Assembly: GCA_013396635.1 (NCBI GenBank)
Contig: WBMW01004112.1
Coordinates: 518,285 to 582,284, forward strand
Direction: 5' to 3'
Length of the DNA stretch: 64,000 bases
From: Penelope pileata
Taxonomy: Eukaryota > Chordata > Aves > Galliformes > Cracidae
Shown here: one piece after another, positions 46,016-60,200 of the stretch
How positions within the stretch are numbered: position 1 is the stretch's first letter
Layout: every line of letters starts with the position of its first letter
Notes under the pieces: generated by a model
Databases searched by the model: none
Told to the model about the DNA's origin: nothing
The model's input: only the letters and a program-made list of their open reading frames with translations
Position numbers and translations under genes: made by a program

Positions 46016-46570
46016 CGATGTCTGTAACTTTTTATTTACTACAGTTGTTAAGTGAATAATTACTGAAGGGTAAAAGCGAGAAATAGTTTTAAAAAAAATA
46101 CGTTGTTCTGTTAAAACTGAATATAAAATGTTTAAAAAAACATCTCCAGAATACTTGAAAGAGATGCTTCATGAAGCCCTCCACAATCTGATCAAGATCC
46201 AGCTATAGGTTTTTCTGCTTTCCCCTTGGTTTCCAATGTTATATAGCAGTTAAGTAGGGCCAAATTGGTCTTCAGAATAGCTAAATGAGGACACACGATA
46301 GTTTTCAGAAACAAAATGAAGTGATTATTTTGCTGAAAAATCCAGGTAGAATTTGGGTCATAATATATACATTCTCAAAAGACAAAAGAAACACTTAAGT
46401 TAATGAAGTCTGTGAACCCCTCTCAGCATCCCTGTAACTGTTAGGATTCTTGACTTCTGGGTAAGAATTTCAGCATTGAGTGTTTCTAGCTTAGTGAGTA
46501 AGCTTTCTTCGTGGCACACACATCTGTGTCTCTAAAGCGTTTATTAGTGTGTCACCTCATAAAGCTCCAT

Positions 46571-46585
46571 CAATAAAATTTATTG
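46571..46585. terminator. Two-way polyadenylation signal between CAST and ERAP1
   Basis: The 15-mer caataaaatttattg is an inverted repeat with one central base. It gives AATAAA on the + strand (46572-46577) and on the - strand (46579-46584). It sits in the convergent gap and could serve a long ERAP1 3' UTR, a long CAST 3' UTR, or both. Confidence 0.4.
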
Positions 46586-47436
46586 TGAGATAAATGACGT
46601 ATCAATGTACCTCTTTGATTCTCCTTTTGTCCCATAGAAAAGGCTGCAGTGTATCTGGATATATGCTCGCAAAGTGATGCTTGAGGTATCCTTTTTTTTT
46701 TAAATTAATGTTTTAAAAATGGGAGGGGGGTGCTATAGGGAGGGAAAAGAATACTACTTAGGAATTATTCCCCACGTTGAGAAACTGGAAAAAACCTGCA
46801 GCTGAAAATGAAGCAGTTAAAGCAGAAAACAGTAACATTAATTCCTGCATACCACGGGGAAAGAACAGACACACAGAAATGAAGTACTTTATCCAGAGTC
46901 ATGTAAACAAATACTATTTTTATTATATTGCCTTTTCAGTTTGTTCTGAAAACAAAGTAAGCGGTAGTCAACAATGCCTGAAGTGCTGTATCTCATCTCT
47001 TCATACTTATTATCAATGACTGCAAGTCATCCAGACATCCCACCCTAAGATAAATTACATTTTGGTGGAGCTGTGTACCTATTTACTCCAGCAGCAGCAG
47101 TGCAACAGCACAGTGCTGCAGGAGCTTAGCAAAGTTCCACTGGCATTACAAACCAATAACTGAACCTCAGTTGTTCATCAGAAGGTAAAACTTGTAAATC
47201 CATCTGAAGTATTGAGCTGGAAAAACTCCTAAACTTCGGTACACATGGTGCACGGCCTGTTCTGAATTGTTGCCCTCAACGAGCTATGAGGCACAAAATT
47301 CCTGATACATCAACAGATGGAGTGAGCAAAAGGAAACAGTATTTTCTACAACACTGAGACAGAACTTTGGCCTTCAAAAGCAGAATTCAAAAGACTTTCT
47401 GAACTGTAATAGTAGGTTTCCACTTTGAGGGCAGGT

Positions 47437-47442
47437 TTTATT
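47437..47442 (-). terminator. Possible ERAP1 polyadenylation signal
   Basis: tttatt on the + strand reads AATAAA on the - strand, about 0.7 kb past the ERAP1 stop. It is the nearest canonical signal I found. Other - strand copies lie at 46918, 46579 and 46031. Confidence 0.4.
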
Positions 47443-48140
47443 TCGAGTAGAGTGAGAAGTGAACAAAGCACAGTCAAAAGCTTACGGTTAGTTCCAGCTT
47501 GTGCATTTTCTGGCTGCTTCAGCAGTAAGGAAACAGAGGTCAGAACAGCAGAGAAAATAGAAACCGGGACAAAGAAATCAAATTATTTTAAGCACCTATG
47601 GTAATTAGTTGGATTTTGGTTTTTAATATTAGTTTTGGTATTAAAGAGTTTCTGTAGGTAGGCAGAGAGGGTGCCTGGGTTCATTCACTACTAGGTGGTA
47701 TTAAAAAAAAAAACATCTCCAAGACTTCATGTTTCTTAAGAAAATATCCCTTCTGAGCATGTAATATTCATCAGTTCTCTGAGTAATTAGCTTACAATCC
47801 TTGTCATCATCTTAGAGGTAATAAATAAAGGCCTTTGCAAATGAGTATCTGTCCTTTTAAACATCAGAGTGTTTACAGCAGTGGCAGCACTTCAGTTAGG
47901 TGCAAAAGGGACAATTAAAAGCAAAACCTCCAGCTAAAGCTGCTATTTTTCCAGCTTTTTTTCTTTTTTTCCACACTCCCCCCCCCCGCCCTGGCTTCCT
48001 TAATGTGACTTAAAAGTTCAAGAACATTTTCAGCAGCAAAAGGCTTAGAGGAACTAATCATAAAATTCAGCTGTCCCTCCAGCCCTGAATCTTCAGTGCC
48101 TTTCAATTATTTCTAACAAACATAAACAAACTATCCTAAT

Positions 48141-48287
48141 TTACGGGTGATTCTTTTGCAGCCATGTTCTGATTTCCTCAAAGTACGTATCCATCCATTG
48201 TATGTTGTCCTCAATCGTTTCAATAGCTTGCTGGACACAACGAAGCTGTGCACTTTTTTCCTCCAGAGAACTGAAGAATTCTTTCAC
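48141..48287 (-). CDS. ERAP1: ERAP1 last coding exon, residues 878-925
   Basis: The acceptor is taatcaatag. It contains VKEFFSSLEEKSAQLRCVQQ and ends WLQKNHP, then TAA (tta at 48141-48143 on +). The C-terminus is a few residues shorter than human. Confidence 0.95.
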   Translation of the reverse strand: MKEFFSSLEEKSAQLRCVQQAIETIEDNIQWMDTYFEEIRTWLQKNHP

Positions 48288-51200
48288 CTATTGATTAAAA
48301 AAATGTGAAAGAAGAGCTGATGAAGAGGCAGCAGCATCTCCTCCTTTCATAGGATGAGCACCTAGAAATTCGTGGTATTTGGCGTGACGTGATCACCTGA
48401 CATGAAAAGTTACCTTAGAAGGTTTCATAATGCCTCAATCTCACATGTTAATGAAGATTACATTTGAAATTAGATTATAAAAAAACCCAGCTGCAAGAGA
48501 CATAATGTTGTGGGGGGGAAGCCATCCCATTCTTGCTCATCCAACAAATCCTTGTGGTCGTTTAAGCCTCCTGGCTGGTAGCTCACCCTCAAGCAACATC
48601 CCAAGCTGTGCACTGACAGGGTCTCTGCTAACAGAGACAGAGGGGTGGGACAGATGTGCAGTCTGGCAGCTGTTGTTGCAGTGACTCATAAAGTCACTAC
48701 AACCATCCTTTTAGTTTTCTACCAGAAAAAAAAGTCCTGGACGTTTTCCCTCATTACTTTTCAGAGGAACGCCATTAGCTCTTGGGCATACACGTTTATG
48801 CTCTGCATCCAAGTCCACTGCCTAAGCAAAACCCGTCTTTCTCCTTTCCATTGCTTTAATGCTGTGCCTTGAGTAACACAGCTCCATTGCTACAATCTTT
48901 TCCAAGGAAAACATTACTCTGATACTTCGTAACTAGTCATGCTTTTAAGATGTTAAAATTTAATTGAAACTTTTGTTCCAGTTGAACTACAACCATCTTC
49001 TAAAACCAGAACAGCTAATCTGAACACCTTACCTGTGCAAGCTGTGGCCTTGTCGAGTACTGGTTTGTCACTCCACTGACAATGCCTGCTATGGAACTCG
49101 AACCAAGTTCAAATCTGGCAAAAAAAGAATAACTTAGAAAGAGCGCAGTTTTGTAGAAAATAGCGTTTTAAAGTATGATTGGGTACGGACAGCAGTGAAA
49201 CAACTTGTGTTCCTTACTTTTCTATGATTTTCTCCCAGTTTTCCTTTAAAAACGTCCAAGCAAGATGATGGCCAGATGGGTTTCTGGCAACATACACAAT
49301 AATACCTGGAAAATCTTGGGTTTTTATGATGTCACCACGCAGACCTAGATCCATTAGCCTAACAGTTGGTAACAGAAATGGAAGTTGTTTAGACCAGTAG
49401 ATAAAAATGACAAATGATCCCTCCCTTAGTATTTGCTACTATTGCAAAAAGTTCACATTTCTGAAGGTCCTGACACATCATTCCTTTTGGGTGACTTCCA
49501 ACTTTTTACAATGTATATCCATCTTTCCTAAGTACAGTTACTTAGTACACTTGTATGCTGAATAAAAAATCTTCAAGGTTTGAAGGTTTGAACACCCGAG
49601 AACTTCAGTAGCACTCAGCTCTCAAAAGCACAAAAACTCACATTTTTCTATGGAAACGTACAGCATATGTAGCTACAATCAAACTAACTACAATGGTAAA
49701 CAGAAAAGTATCTGTCAAGCTAAGATCATATATCTGAATAGCTTTATATTTTTTACAGTGGCCAAATTTGACACTGCAGGTTGACTCCTGGCACTGAAAC
49801 CCTGAAACGCAACGCTGCAGCCACTTCCTCCTACTCTATCAACTCTGCAGAGCATTTCAGAAATCCTGAAATTCAACAGCTGTGAAACAAGACGGACTGT
49901 CTCCAGTTCCTGTTTCAGTATTTGTGCACCTTCCCCTAAACACGCTTTGGTTCTTGTGTAACACACTACTCACCACTGAAGTTTGTCCTTATCTCGGGTG
50001 AGGCTGAGAGCTAATTCCATTTTATCTTTATCTACACTGAAGGAGGGGTGCCTGTATTTGCTGAGGAGGAAATCCCAGCCTTCAGATGTTTGTGCTCCAA
50101 CAGCATACACTGCTGTCTTCACATCTGCTGGCAAGCTGCAACAAATTGAACACCAGGTTACTCTCTATGTCATAGTTAGGAATGTATATAGAAATACAGC
50201 CTTGTCACCATTACACATCATCTGGCATAACAGTAGATTAAGAAATACTGGTCCTTCATGGGTATTAGAGATGCCTGTTGCTGGGAAACAGTTAAATATA
50301 TCAGGCTGTATTGTGGTGTTGTTCCTGTAATTATAATTATTTCTTTTTTAATAATTATATTTTTTACTTATTATTTTGAATATTCCTTTCATGTCTATCT
50401 TGTATTTAAGACCAGTCAGATACCATGGTGGTCTCCTTTGGCCTGCCCACAACAATCTCGGAGACATTTTGGAGGGTGTTTTAGAGAGCTGTTGTGTCAT
50501 GACGAGAAACACACATTAGGTTGAGTTCATGAACAGTAGCTGCTTATCTTTATAGGGCAATCTTCAGACACATGCAGGAGGAACTAAACTCACACACAGT
50601 TCTCATTTTTCAGAACATCTCCAATAAAACAAATTGTGGAGTACCACATGACATCTGTGATGGTTTAGGTATATAATATTTGCAAAAATGTGAAAGTAGT
50701 AGGAAGCTAAAGCATGAAATATGAAACTAAAAAGACTCAACTTCAGAGTGCAGAAAGGGCTGTAGTTTAGCTCTTTTTGTAAATTAACGGCTGTAATTAA
50801 AGAGAGTATCAGGAAAGACAGTATTATTTACAAAACAGACCGTAAGGTTCCGTTGGATTTCTGCCACTTTGAAAAATATTCCTCTGCTTTGTCTACGCAC
50901 GGCTGGTATCTGCGCACGCACGCAAAGAGCAGCAGGGACTGCCTGAGCATTCTCTCGGACACTGAGCCTTCATCACTCCAAAACTGCTTGTCAATTAGGT
51001 CCTTAAATAGATGGACTATGTAGTCCTAAAATAAAGCAATAATAAAGATGTATTTACGCAAAGTGCGTTTTGCAGGGTACAGGCAGAGTTTTGAAGTGGT
51101 AGATGCTTGAAATGTTACCTTCAGCTGTTTCTCGGTATCATCCATATCCCTCCTCTCCATCAGCTTGTATATAGGAATCAGCTCATTCTTACCCTGGAGT

Positions 51201-54200
51201 ACAGGCATGATCTCTGTTTCCCGTTTCATGTACAAAGTTAAATCAAAAGCTTTAGAAATTGACAGTTTTTGTATTCTAAGGAATAGAATAGAGGGGATAA
51301 AACAATTTACAATTAAACTCACAAAACAAAAGCGAAATCCAAGACACATTTTTCAGAAAACCATACAAATGGGAAAGCCTTAATGGTATTCCCAAATCCC
51401 CTTTAACTTTGCTTTTAGAAGTCAAATGTGGCTGAGCAGCCACACAAGCTGTACATCTACCATACAATCTTCAAACTAGGAAATAGACTGTAGGGGAATG
51501 TTACTAGAAAGATCTGCTTTTTTCCCCATTCCAGGGTTAATTTTTTCAGCCTTCTCTGAAACCTTTTCTCAGCTGCTTTTTCACTCATCTCCCTGAGGAC
51601 ATTCTCATTCAGTCCTTATTCACCTGCCTCCACTGCTTTGAAAAACCAGCATGTTCAGTCACCCATCTTGAAATGATGGCTTAGCCCTACTTGCAACTCT
51701 CTCTTGTTCCTTTCTTCTTCAAGCTTCTTATACTAAGCAATCTTTCCTCAGGCTCCTCTTTTCTCTTTTAAACTTAAAGACCTTTCTTCTGCTGTGCAAA
51801 TGAAAATCTTGACTAACCCTGCTGACATCCCCTTGTAAGCTGCCACCTCAAATTCTTAGAACCAACTTCCAGCTCTCCCCACCACCTCCTTTCTTACATA
51901 CTGTAAACTCAGTGATTAATTTATTTGGGTCTTTAATTCTCTGTGCCTCTCTGACAATACACACTTGTTGGGGACTCTGTTCGCAAAACACCTCTAAGAC
52001 ACAGCTTTTTCTAATGCATTCACAGAGACTAGGGCCACAATCACATCAGATTTTTATTTCTGTAAGAGCCTTGTTTCCAGCTGGCAGATGGGACCAGTAT
52101 CTATCCTTGTCCATCACATTGTATTGGCGTCGTTCCACTAGCATGTCTGTATTGAACATGACATGATTTTACCCCTCTTTCAAATCCATTCACAGTTTCT
52201 CAACTGTGAAACTTCATGCAGAAAATTTAACTTCTGACTCTCTTCTGGTCTTGTCTGCTATCTTCTGTCTCTAATTCTAATTCTAATTTAAGCTCCATGT
52301 TCTCCTTTCTTACACTTGAGAGAGAAAGGACAGCTACCTGTAATGCAGGAGGGGACAAAGATTTGACAGACTTAGCGAACAGCAGGACTTCCACATTAAT
52401 GCTCTCCTAGCATTAGCTCACTTGCAAAACTTTGACTGAGAGATCAAATAGGTTGCATGAAGATATGCTGAAAGCACCCTGTGTACTCAAAAGAACATTT
52501 TAATCAATATTTTCAATGCTCACACCAACAGAGCTTCCTTGGAAGCTAAAATTACAGCAGAATTTGCTACGACTAGGAGGAAAACATTCAAAGAAAACTG
52601 AGGTGTTATTAAAAACAGATATATGCTCCATTTTGTTTGCAAACCTTAGCCCAGGGTTAGCAATAGATGAAATGCCTTCTACTACTGCGATCTCTGCCAG
52701 CTGCATGACTTAACACATTTTTTTCACCTCACCAAATATGTGCCATGTTTGCACTCTCAATGTCTTCAGAGCTTAAGAGAATTACTAGTTAAATGCAACC
52801 TCAGGAGAATTTGTGTGACACCACTGGAAGAAGAGTTACAGCATTCTGAAGAAAACCTTGGCTTGCACAGAGTGTGAGGACTCAGTTTCTTCGTTTTTCT
52901 TCTAAGTCTTGTAATGTTGCCTGCAAGGCCTCACAGCTGGTCATTGTTAGGGATGGTACCCATGTATGTGCTGCTTCCTTGTGAAAACTCAACTCTGAAG
53001 TTACAATTAAAAACCAGGTGGCACTAAGTTAACATGGCAAATACTATATTTCACAGATAACTTAGTTGCAAACCTGCTTTCTCAAGATCAAGACTCAAAC
53101 AGTCAGCTACATGCTGTTGCAAACACCTCGGGGACTGTTTGGATTATGAGAATTATTATGCCCTCTGATCTGTTTCATTAAATTAGCTTAGAAAAGGCCA
53201 CTGCAAATATGAGAAATCCTGGGCTTACACAGCTGTGAGCAAGAGGGGAACATGCTCTCAGACGATTTAAAAGATGTAATGAAGAATATATACATTATCA
53301 ATGCCTCTTCGTTAATGACATTCTCATAAATGCAGAGTTTGTCTTTTTTTGGGCTTGGACAGAATGTCTCACCTCACAAGCTGGAATATGTTATTAATGA
53401 GACTTGCTCTGTCATTGCTGCTAATCGCTGTATGGTTCTCTTTCAAAAGGTTGATCAGACGATCCCATCCATCACCTCCATAGTGCACAATGTAATAACC
53501 ATTCATGTCCACATTGAATTTAACCCATTCAACCTCTTCTGGAAGGATAATGACATCTGCAAGCATAAATAAAACTCCTTTTTATTAATGATTCAAACAC
53601 ATCCTAAGATTAGACCCAATAATAGTCTCATTTCAGAGACTTAACTAAAATCATAGCATGGTTCCTGAGTATAATAAGAGATTGTATAGTGATGACAAAA
53701 AAAATGAGATGACAAAAAAGCGTTTAACTTGTATGACTAGCTCCTGCTGTCAATTCTGCAAAAAAAACCTGCGAAGTTAGAAAGCTTGCAAATCTGAATA
53801 AATTAACCAAATTAGCCAAAGAAATTACCTGTTTTAGTTGTCATCAAAAATCTTTGAACGGTGTCAGATTTGCTGGTAATGTAGGTTAGTGGAATGTGCC
53901 ACAAGTACCTGTTGCAAAACAGAGATGCTTTGTTTAATGAAAGAGCTTTGCAAAAGCTTCTCCAGCTTGGCCCAGTCTAACAGCTGAGCAGTATCTTCGC
54001 CTGCTGGATGACAGCAACGAGCTGCATTGACATCATTTCAGTACAGACCCGCATGCATCTAGCACTTTTAATTTAGTTTGCTTGGGAGATCATTAACAGT
54101 GAAGCTGCAGCAGTATGAACTTCCAAGCCTAGTTCTGCTGGCACATCTGCAGGGCAGGTTTGCTTGGCTGACCCAGACACCCATCCCCTGTAGCCCTGCA

Positions 54201-57200
54201 GCACCTGGTGCCCCAGCCAAGCGCTCAGATTCTGAGCAGCTACACCTACTGCAGGAGTGGCACTGATCCTGAACTGTGCAGGGAAAGACGCACGCCCAAT
54301 CGGCTCAGGAAGCATTCCTTAAGAAACAACAGTAAGAGCTCTTACTGTGTTTGCCATAGGTGAGTACTGTAGATTGTGCCCTGAGAGTTCCCTGTTTTCT
54401 TTACCCATTCTCTGTGGAAGGAGAATCTCCTCCTTTCCTGTAGTGCTCCTGCTGCAGGTGGATATTCTTTCCTCTCACTGTGACAGTTACCAGGGGAAAA
54501 CCTTTTTGCAGTGTCCAAGTGTCCATCATTGCCTTCACATCAAGAGTGTGTTTGGTCCAGTGCTGTTTTTTAGTGAGGGAAAAAGAAGCATAAGAAAAGG
54601 AGGAAGACAGAGTACACTGACAAGGAAATAGACATGAGTAGGTAAGGACTTCATAAAAGCTGCTGCATATTGCTAAGCATAGGAAAGTTTAGACTGGAGT
54701 GTGGGGTATCACAACATCTCCGACTGATCTTTTGTGGACGCTGTTATATAGTTCATGGCGTCTCTTTAAGTAGTGCTGCTTTCCAGTCAGCCCTGGGCAG
54801 AGAGGCAAGATTTCTGTCTGCACAGGTACCAATGCCACAGCACAGGACAGTAACATGACAGGACTCCAATAAATGTCAAACTTCCAAATACCAATATGAA
54901 AAAACTGGATGCTTACTGTGTTTGAAGATGACTGTTTGTTTCTTCTGCAAAAGCTGACACCTTGTAGTTCACTTTTATCAGTACCTACTGTAGGACAAAC
55001 CTGTAAAAGAGTTTTGGTCATCTGTTTTTGATGTCATAGCTGTAAGTAGTGGCCAGAGACTTCAGTAATGCATTACAGAAACACGTAACTCATGAAAAGC
55101 TTGTTAAATTTGAAAAAAAAAATATGAGAATAAGAAATACTTACATTTGTCATACTGTCCCACAAATCTTCGTTTTTTGTATTCTGATAGCTGTATTTCT
55201 GCAGGTACTGCACAAGTCCAGCTTTAAACACATCAGCAGTCAGGTAGTCCCTCAGCATATTTAATATACAAGATCCCTGAAAGAAAGAGTGACAAAGGGT
55301 TTACAGAACCAGTCCTTAGACAGCAAGATGCTTGTTTCAGAAAATTTTCAGCATGCTACTAATCTAAATAGCAGTTCAGTTTTATATGTCTCACTGATTA
55401 AAAAATAATTGAGTTTAATGTATATTTAAACAGTAATTTGTTTTTTATGATCACTTTTCTTAAGAATATCTTGGACTGAGTAAACTATATTATTATTTTT
55501 TGAAATACTGTATAAAGCAGTCACCATATAACGCTACAACAGAAAACGCTGCTTGGTTTAAGCATCTAAAAGAGTGGTTTGATGGTGTAAATTGATACAG
55601 AACAGATAAGACGGTATAAAAACGTCCTTTTTTTAGATGAAAAAGGAAACCAGCATTTGAACTACATTCAGGAGTTTGGGACAGGGAATTATATAATGAA
55701 AAAGGCTTTTTTTATATAAGAAAAACGTTTTTATGATAAGGGTGGTGAAGCACTGGAACAGGCTGCCCAGAGAGGTGGTGGATGCCCCATCCTTGGACAC
55801 ACTCAAGGTCAGGCTGGACGGAGCTCTGAGCAACCTGATCCAGCTGTAGGTGCCCCTGTACGTTGTAGGGAAGCAGGACTAGATGGCCTTTAAAGGTCCC
55901 TTCCAACTCAAACGATTCTATGATGCTATGATGATTCTACGCAAGTCATAAAAATGCTTATTAACACCATGGCTCAAGGATGTCTTGTACAAAGGACTGA
56001 AATCAGTACAATACAGCACAGCTGTACTGTACAATCAATACAACTGAAAACAGAAGCAGTTAGTAATTTTACCTTCTCATAAGAAACATGATCAAACATT
56101 TCTAAAATTTGAGCTGGATCCTCCACAGGAGTAGAGACAGGATGTGACGAATTTAATGCATCCACTTCCATGGCATCAAAACATCTATGTAAGAAGTAAT
56201 CTTCCTAATAGGAGGTAAAAATGATTATTACTACTACATTTTGCTCAGTGACTACTGAGTTCCTGTCCATTCACATTACAGTCCACACCACTTGATCTTC
56301 AAATCACACAAAGAGAGCAAAACAAATCTTTTTATTGCAGGGGATTAGGAAAAAAAAAACACCAACAGTAATATATTTAAAATACTTACACCATTCTAAA
56401 CTGACATAGATAGTCCAGCTACTGAGAGTTGAAATTAACTCCACAAAGACATATGCAGATTCCAACAGTTTGATGACAAAACGAATGAGCAGTAACCATA
56501 AAACAAATCAAAGAAAAAAAAAAAAGAACAGAAAAACAGGAACAAAGAATCCAATGGTGCATTTCTTTATAACCATTCCACTGTAGTTTTATGGGAAAAT
56601 CCGGCACATATCTTCTCAGTGCATCTCACTTTGGTGGAGCTAGGCATACTTGCAAAATGCCTTATACTGGACCTGTGTTAAGCTAGTGGAAGGATTTCAG
56701 GGTCTTCACAAGGATTTAAGTCTGACTGTGTGTAATGAAGAAAAACATAAAATCATTTCTGTACACTTTTGGAAATCTAAATAACTTTAAAAGAAGAATA
56801 TGCTTTCATTGAATTATTATCCTCCATCACCAGTTTCTGAAACAATTTAATTAACATTCTCACCCTTCAGAGTTAATATCAGACAATTCTTTCAAAGATA
56901 AATTAAAAAGTCGTTCACTGCAAAGAACTCCTCAGTCTTTACCCGTACATATTAGTGGACTTAGAAGGTAGATATAAAATAACACAGGAAATGCCACTTA
57001 CAACTCTCAGTTCTGGATGGGTAACGTTGACAGACACGAACTCCATAAACTTTGCAAACCCTTCATTTAACCACAGATCATTCCACCACTCCATGGTAAC
57101 CAGGTTGCCAAACCACTGAAACAAAAAAAAACACCAAACTTTTGAAATTAAATACACAGCTTGTCACAAAAGCTGCTATTGACCTGTATGAAATTAAATT

Positions 57201-60200
57201 CATAGTACACTATTGAGCTTTAAGGAACATCTTTTTAGTAATATGGCTAGCTTTGGGCTCTTCCCACTTCATTTCTTATTTTAATGGTAACACTTCAAAG
57301 CACAGGTTTCCACTTCCATTTCCTGAAACCTTGTAAATAAACCGGGTTTGGTAGGAAAACCACATACAAATACTTTCCAAGCTTTCATGTACCTATATGG
57401 CCCTGCACTTAATTTCAAGGGTTGACAACGGTGCGAAAGGGCCAGAGCACTGCAGCTACCAAACTAAACACATTTATAGCCTTCCACGTCTGTGCAGCCT
57501 GACTAGACTCCTTTACTGGAAATACTCCTCACGATTCACAGGAGAACACCCTCTGACTGCAGCAGCTATTTTCAGTTTATGTCTTGAATATCCCCATGCC
57601 CACAAAGAATCCCCGAACTGTGACCACTCCGTGGGCCCATTCTGATCCTTCATTGTTCCTCCTAAATCTCACCTGATGAGCCAGCTCATGGGCTATTACC
57701 ATAGTAATCCAAAGTCTAGAGGATGCAGAGGACTTTTCAGGGTCATACAACAATGAAGATTCCCGGTATGTGGTTAACCCCCAGTTTTCCATAGCACCAG
57801 ATTGAAAATCAGGAATAGCTGCTAAGTCTAGAAGGAAACAAACAAACAAACAAAAAAACCCTAACATTAAAATATTGCTAGGATTATTTTAGCCGGCAAG
57901 AACCCAGTTACCTGCCCATCCCACTTCACCACAGCACCCACACAGGCAAACATCACACACACTTTTAAGGGATCCCTTAATTACAACAGAAAAACCACAC
58001 TTTAAAAAAGTTCTATAAGGAATACAGGAATTTTTAGTTCTCAGTTAAGCGTTTAAAACTACTCTTAAGTTATGTGAAGCAGCCAGTTTAAAAGCCTGTG
58101 AGCCAAAGTCAACCCAGGCTTACCTAAATTACTGGTTTTGTGCTATTTTACTCTCTATTCTTAACAACATTGAATAAATTATTTAATGCTTACCTTGTTT
58201 CGGTAAGGGATAGGGAATGCTGAAGTAATCCTCATAAAATTCTAAAAGTTTTACTGCTGCATCCAGTGCATAATCAGCTTGGTTGATCTTCTCTGGTGCT
58301 GTGTATATGGAAATCTACAGCACACGAGCAAGCAGTATTTTAATATCACCATCAGAAGCTTACTTTATTTGTTCTTTAACATTGGTATTTGAATGATCAT
58401 AAGAAGTAATTCTAGAACACGTCTAACAGTTCTCATGCAAAAGGTATTTTGAAAACTCCCCAAAAAATATGATCGAAATTAGAAATACAAATTTTAACTT
58501 ATCTTCTGGAACCACTACACCCTACAAAGAGTTCTACAATTTCCATCCCCTACCATGATGGAGCTCTTCAAGCTATGCAGTTCTATTTTACTCTTGATTT
58601 TCTAAGAAAACACTATTTAATTTTCCTTTAATCTTTCATGAGACAATGTCACCAATGCATGTAAGCATACAAAAAGCAAGCACATTACCAAAAGGTTTTG
58701 AAACTACTAAAAGTCATTATGCAAACTAACCATCCAATTACAAAACCGATTTCTTTCTGTCCATTCACGTAAAACTTCAAGATGTATAAATGCAATGATT
58801 TAACTGAAAAGTAAACTGTGTATTTCCATAGACACCTTCTTATAAAGCTCTTTTAGAAAATCAGAAAGAGCTACCTTAACTCCACGAGTGGTCGTTTTGC
58901 TGATGGATTTAAAATCTGAAATGATGAAGGCCACAAGGTAAGTACTCATCTTGACACTGGTATCAAAGTGGTCCTCAACAAGCCATGAGGATATATTCAC
59001 AGACCTCACCTAGAAAAAGACAAGCACAGTATACCATCCAATAGCAGTATGCATGAGGACTCTGGCACCATAAATTGCTGTAGGGTTTTTTTTTTTTTCA
59101 GTTTCACTGAGACCATTTTAAAGACATATTGGAAAGAAGACAACCTCATGCCTATTCTCCCCACACAAAGAAAGAAAACACATACATAAAAGTAGTTTCA
59201 TTCAAATGTGAAGCTTGTAAGTCATTTCTACATTGCTAAAACTAGATAAAATAAAATAAAATAAAATAAAATAAAATAAAATAAAATAAAATAAAAATTA
59301 AGTTGTCTAAATCTAACTGTTATGCATGAACAAACTCCTCTCAGTTATCTGAGGACAAAATGGAGGTGTCCATTCTTCCCTCTTGGTTACAGACAGCCTT
59401 AGTTAAACAACTTAGATGTGGAAAATGAATTTCAGCTACACTGAAATGTTAACACTGGCACCCACCAAATAAGAAAAAAAATCATTATTTTATCCATATC
59501 TTTACGTAAGAACTGCTTTTTTAAAACAACTTTCAAAATATTTCTGTTTTTGAAAGGTACTTCGTGTGTGTGGGGAGGTACTATTCCTTCAGTTTTAAAG
59601 GTTAGTTTCCTTGCAAACCAGGGACCAATAATACTGAAGAGCTTACAAAGAATCTCCTACACGCAATGTAAGATCAAATGTGCAAATTGTAACTTTCTCT
59701 ATCCTTGCACACATATTTGTAACTGTAAGCAATATTTGTAGTCATGACGTACTGAACTTTCACTGAGATTTTTTTTTCACTGCCTTTTTTTTTACATAAC
59801 AGGTCTTGTTTAGCATATAATTAGTACACATTAATCATGTCATGTATGAATTCAGATACATTTCATTATTAACTCTTAAAACCTAAGACAAACATGGAAA
59901 GCATTTTGTGAATAAAATAAAGGCTATGGAGACTGCATTGTGCTAAAGACCACATCGTTCTCAGACCACTGTTGAGAAGCAGGAACACACTGGATGCATG
60001 ATTTTCTGCATTCCTTTTTATTAATCTTGTGTCAAACCTGCCAGCAATAGCACTCTGTCACAGAAGAACTGGGGTAATGTTTAGTCCAACATTCCCATGA
60101 GCAGCAATTGCTTGGACATTCTGTTCTGGTTTTACTTCCTTGTTTTAATGGCCATGGAGCAACAGCATAATGGTAAAAGCATCCACCTACCAGTGGCATA

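Larger units (their letters stand above)
46021..48140. other. CAST/ERAP1 convergent interval, including ERAP1 3' UTR
   Basis: AT-rich DNA between the two stop codons. It has no convincing coding sequence on either strand and no recognised repeat. It contains several polyadenylation signals facing both ways and a C-run at 47981-47987. The part next to 48140 is ERAP1 3' UTR by position. Its far end is undetermined. Confidence 0.55.

Noticed and set aside
46777..47019. Lys/Glu-rich 80-codon frame after the CAST 3' UTR as an extra CAST exon
   Set aside because: It is downstream of the CAST stop and polyadenylation signal. No acceptor or donor frames it.
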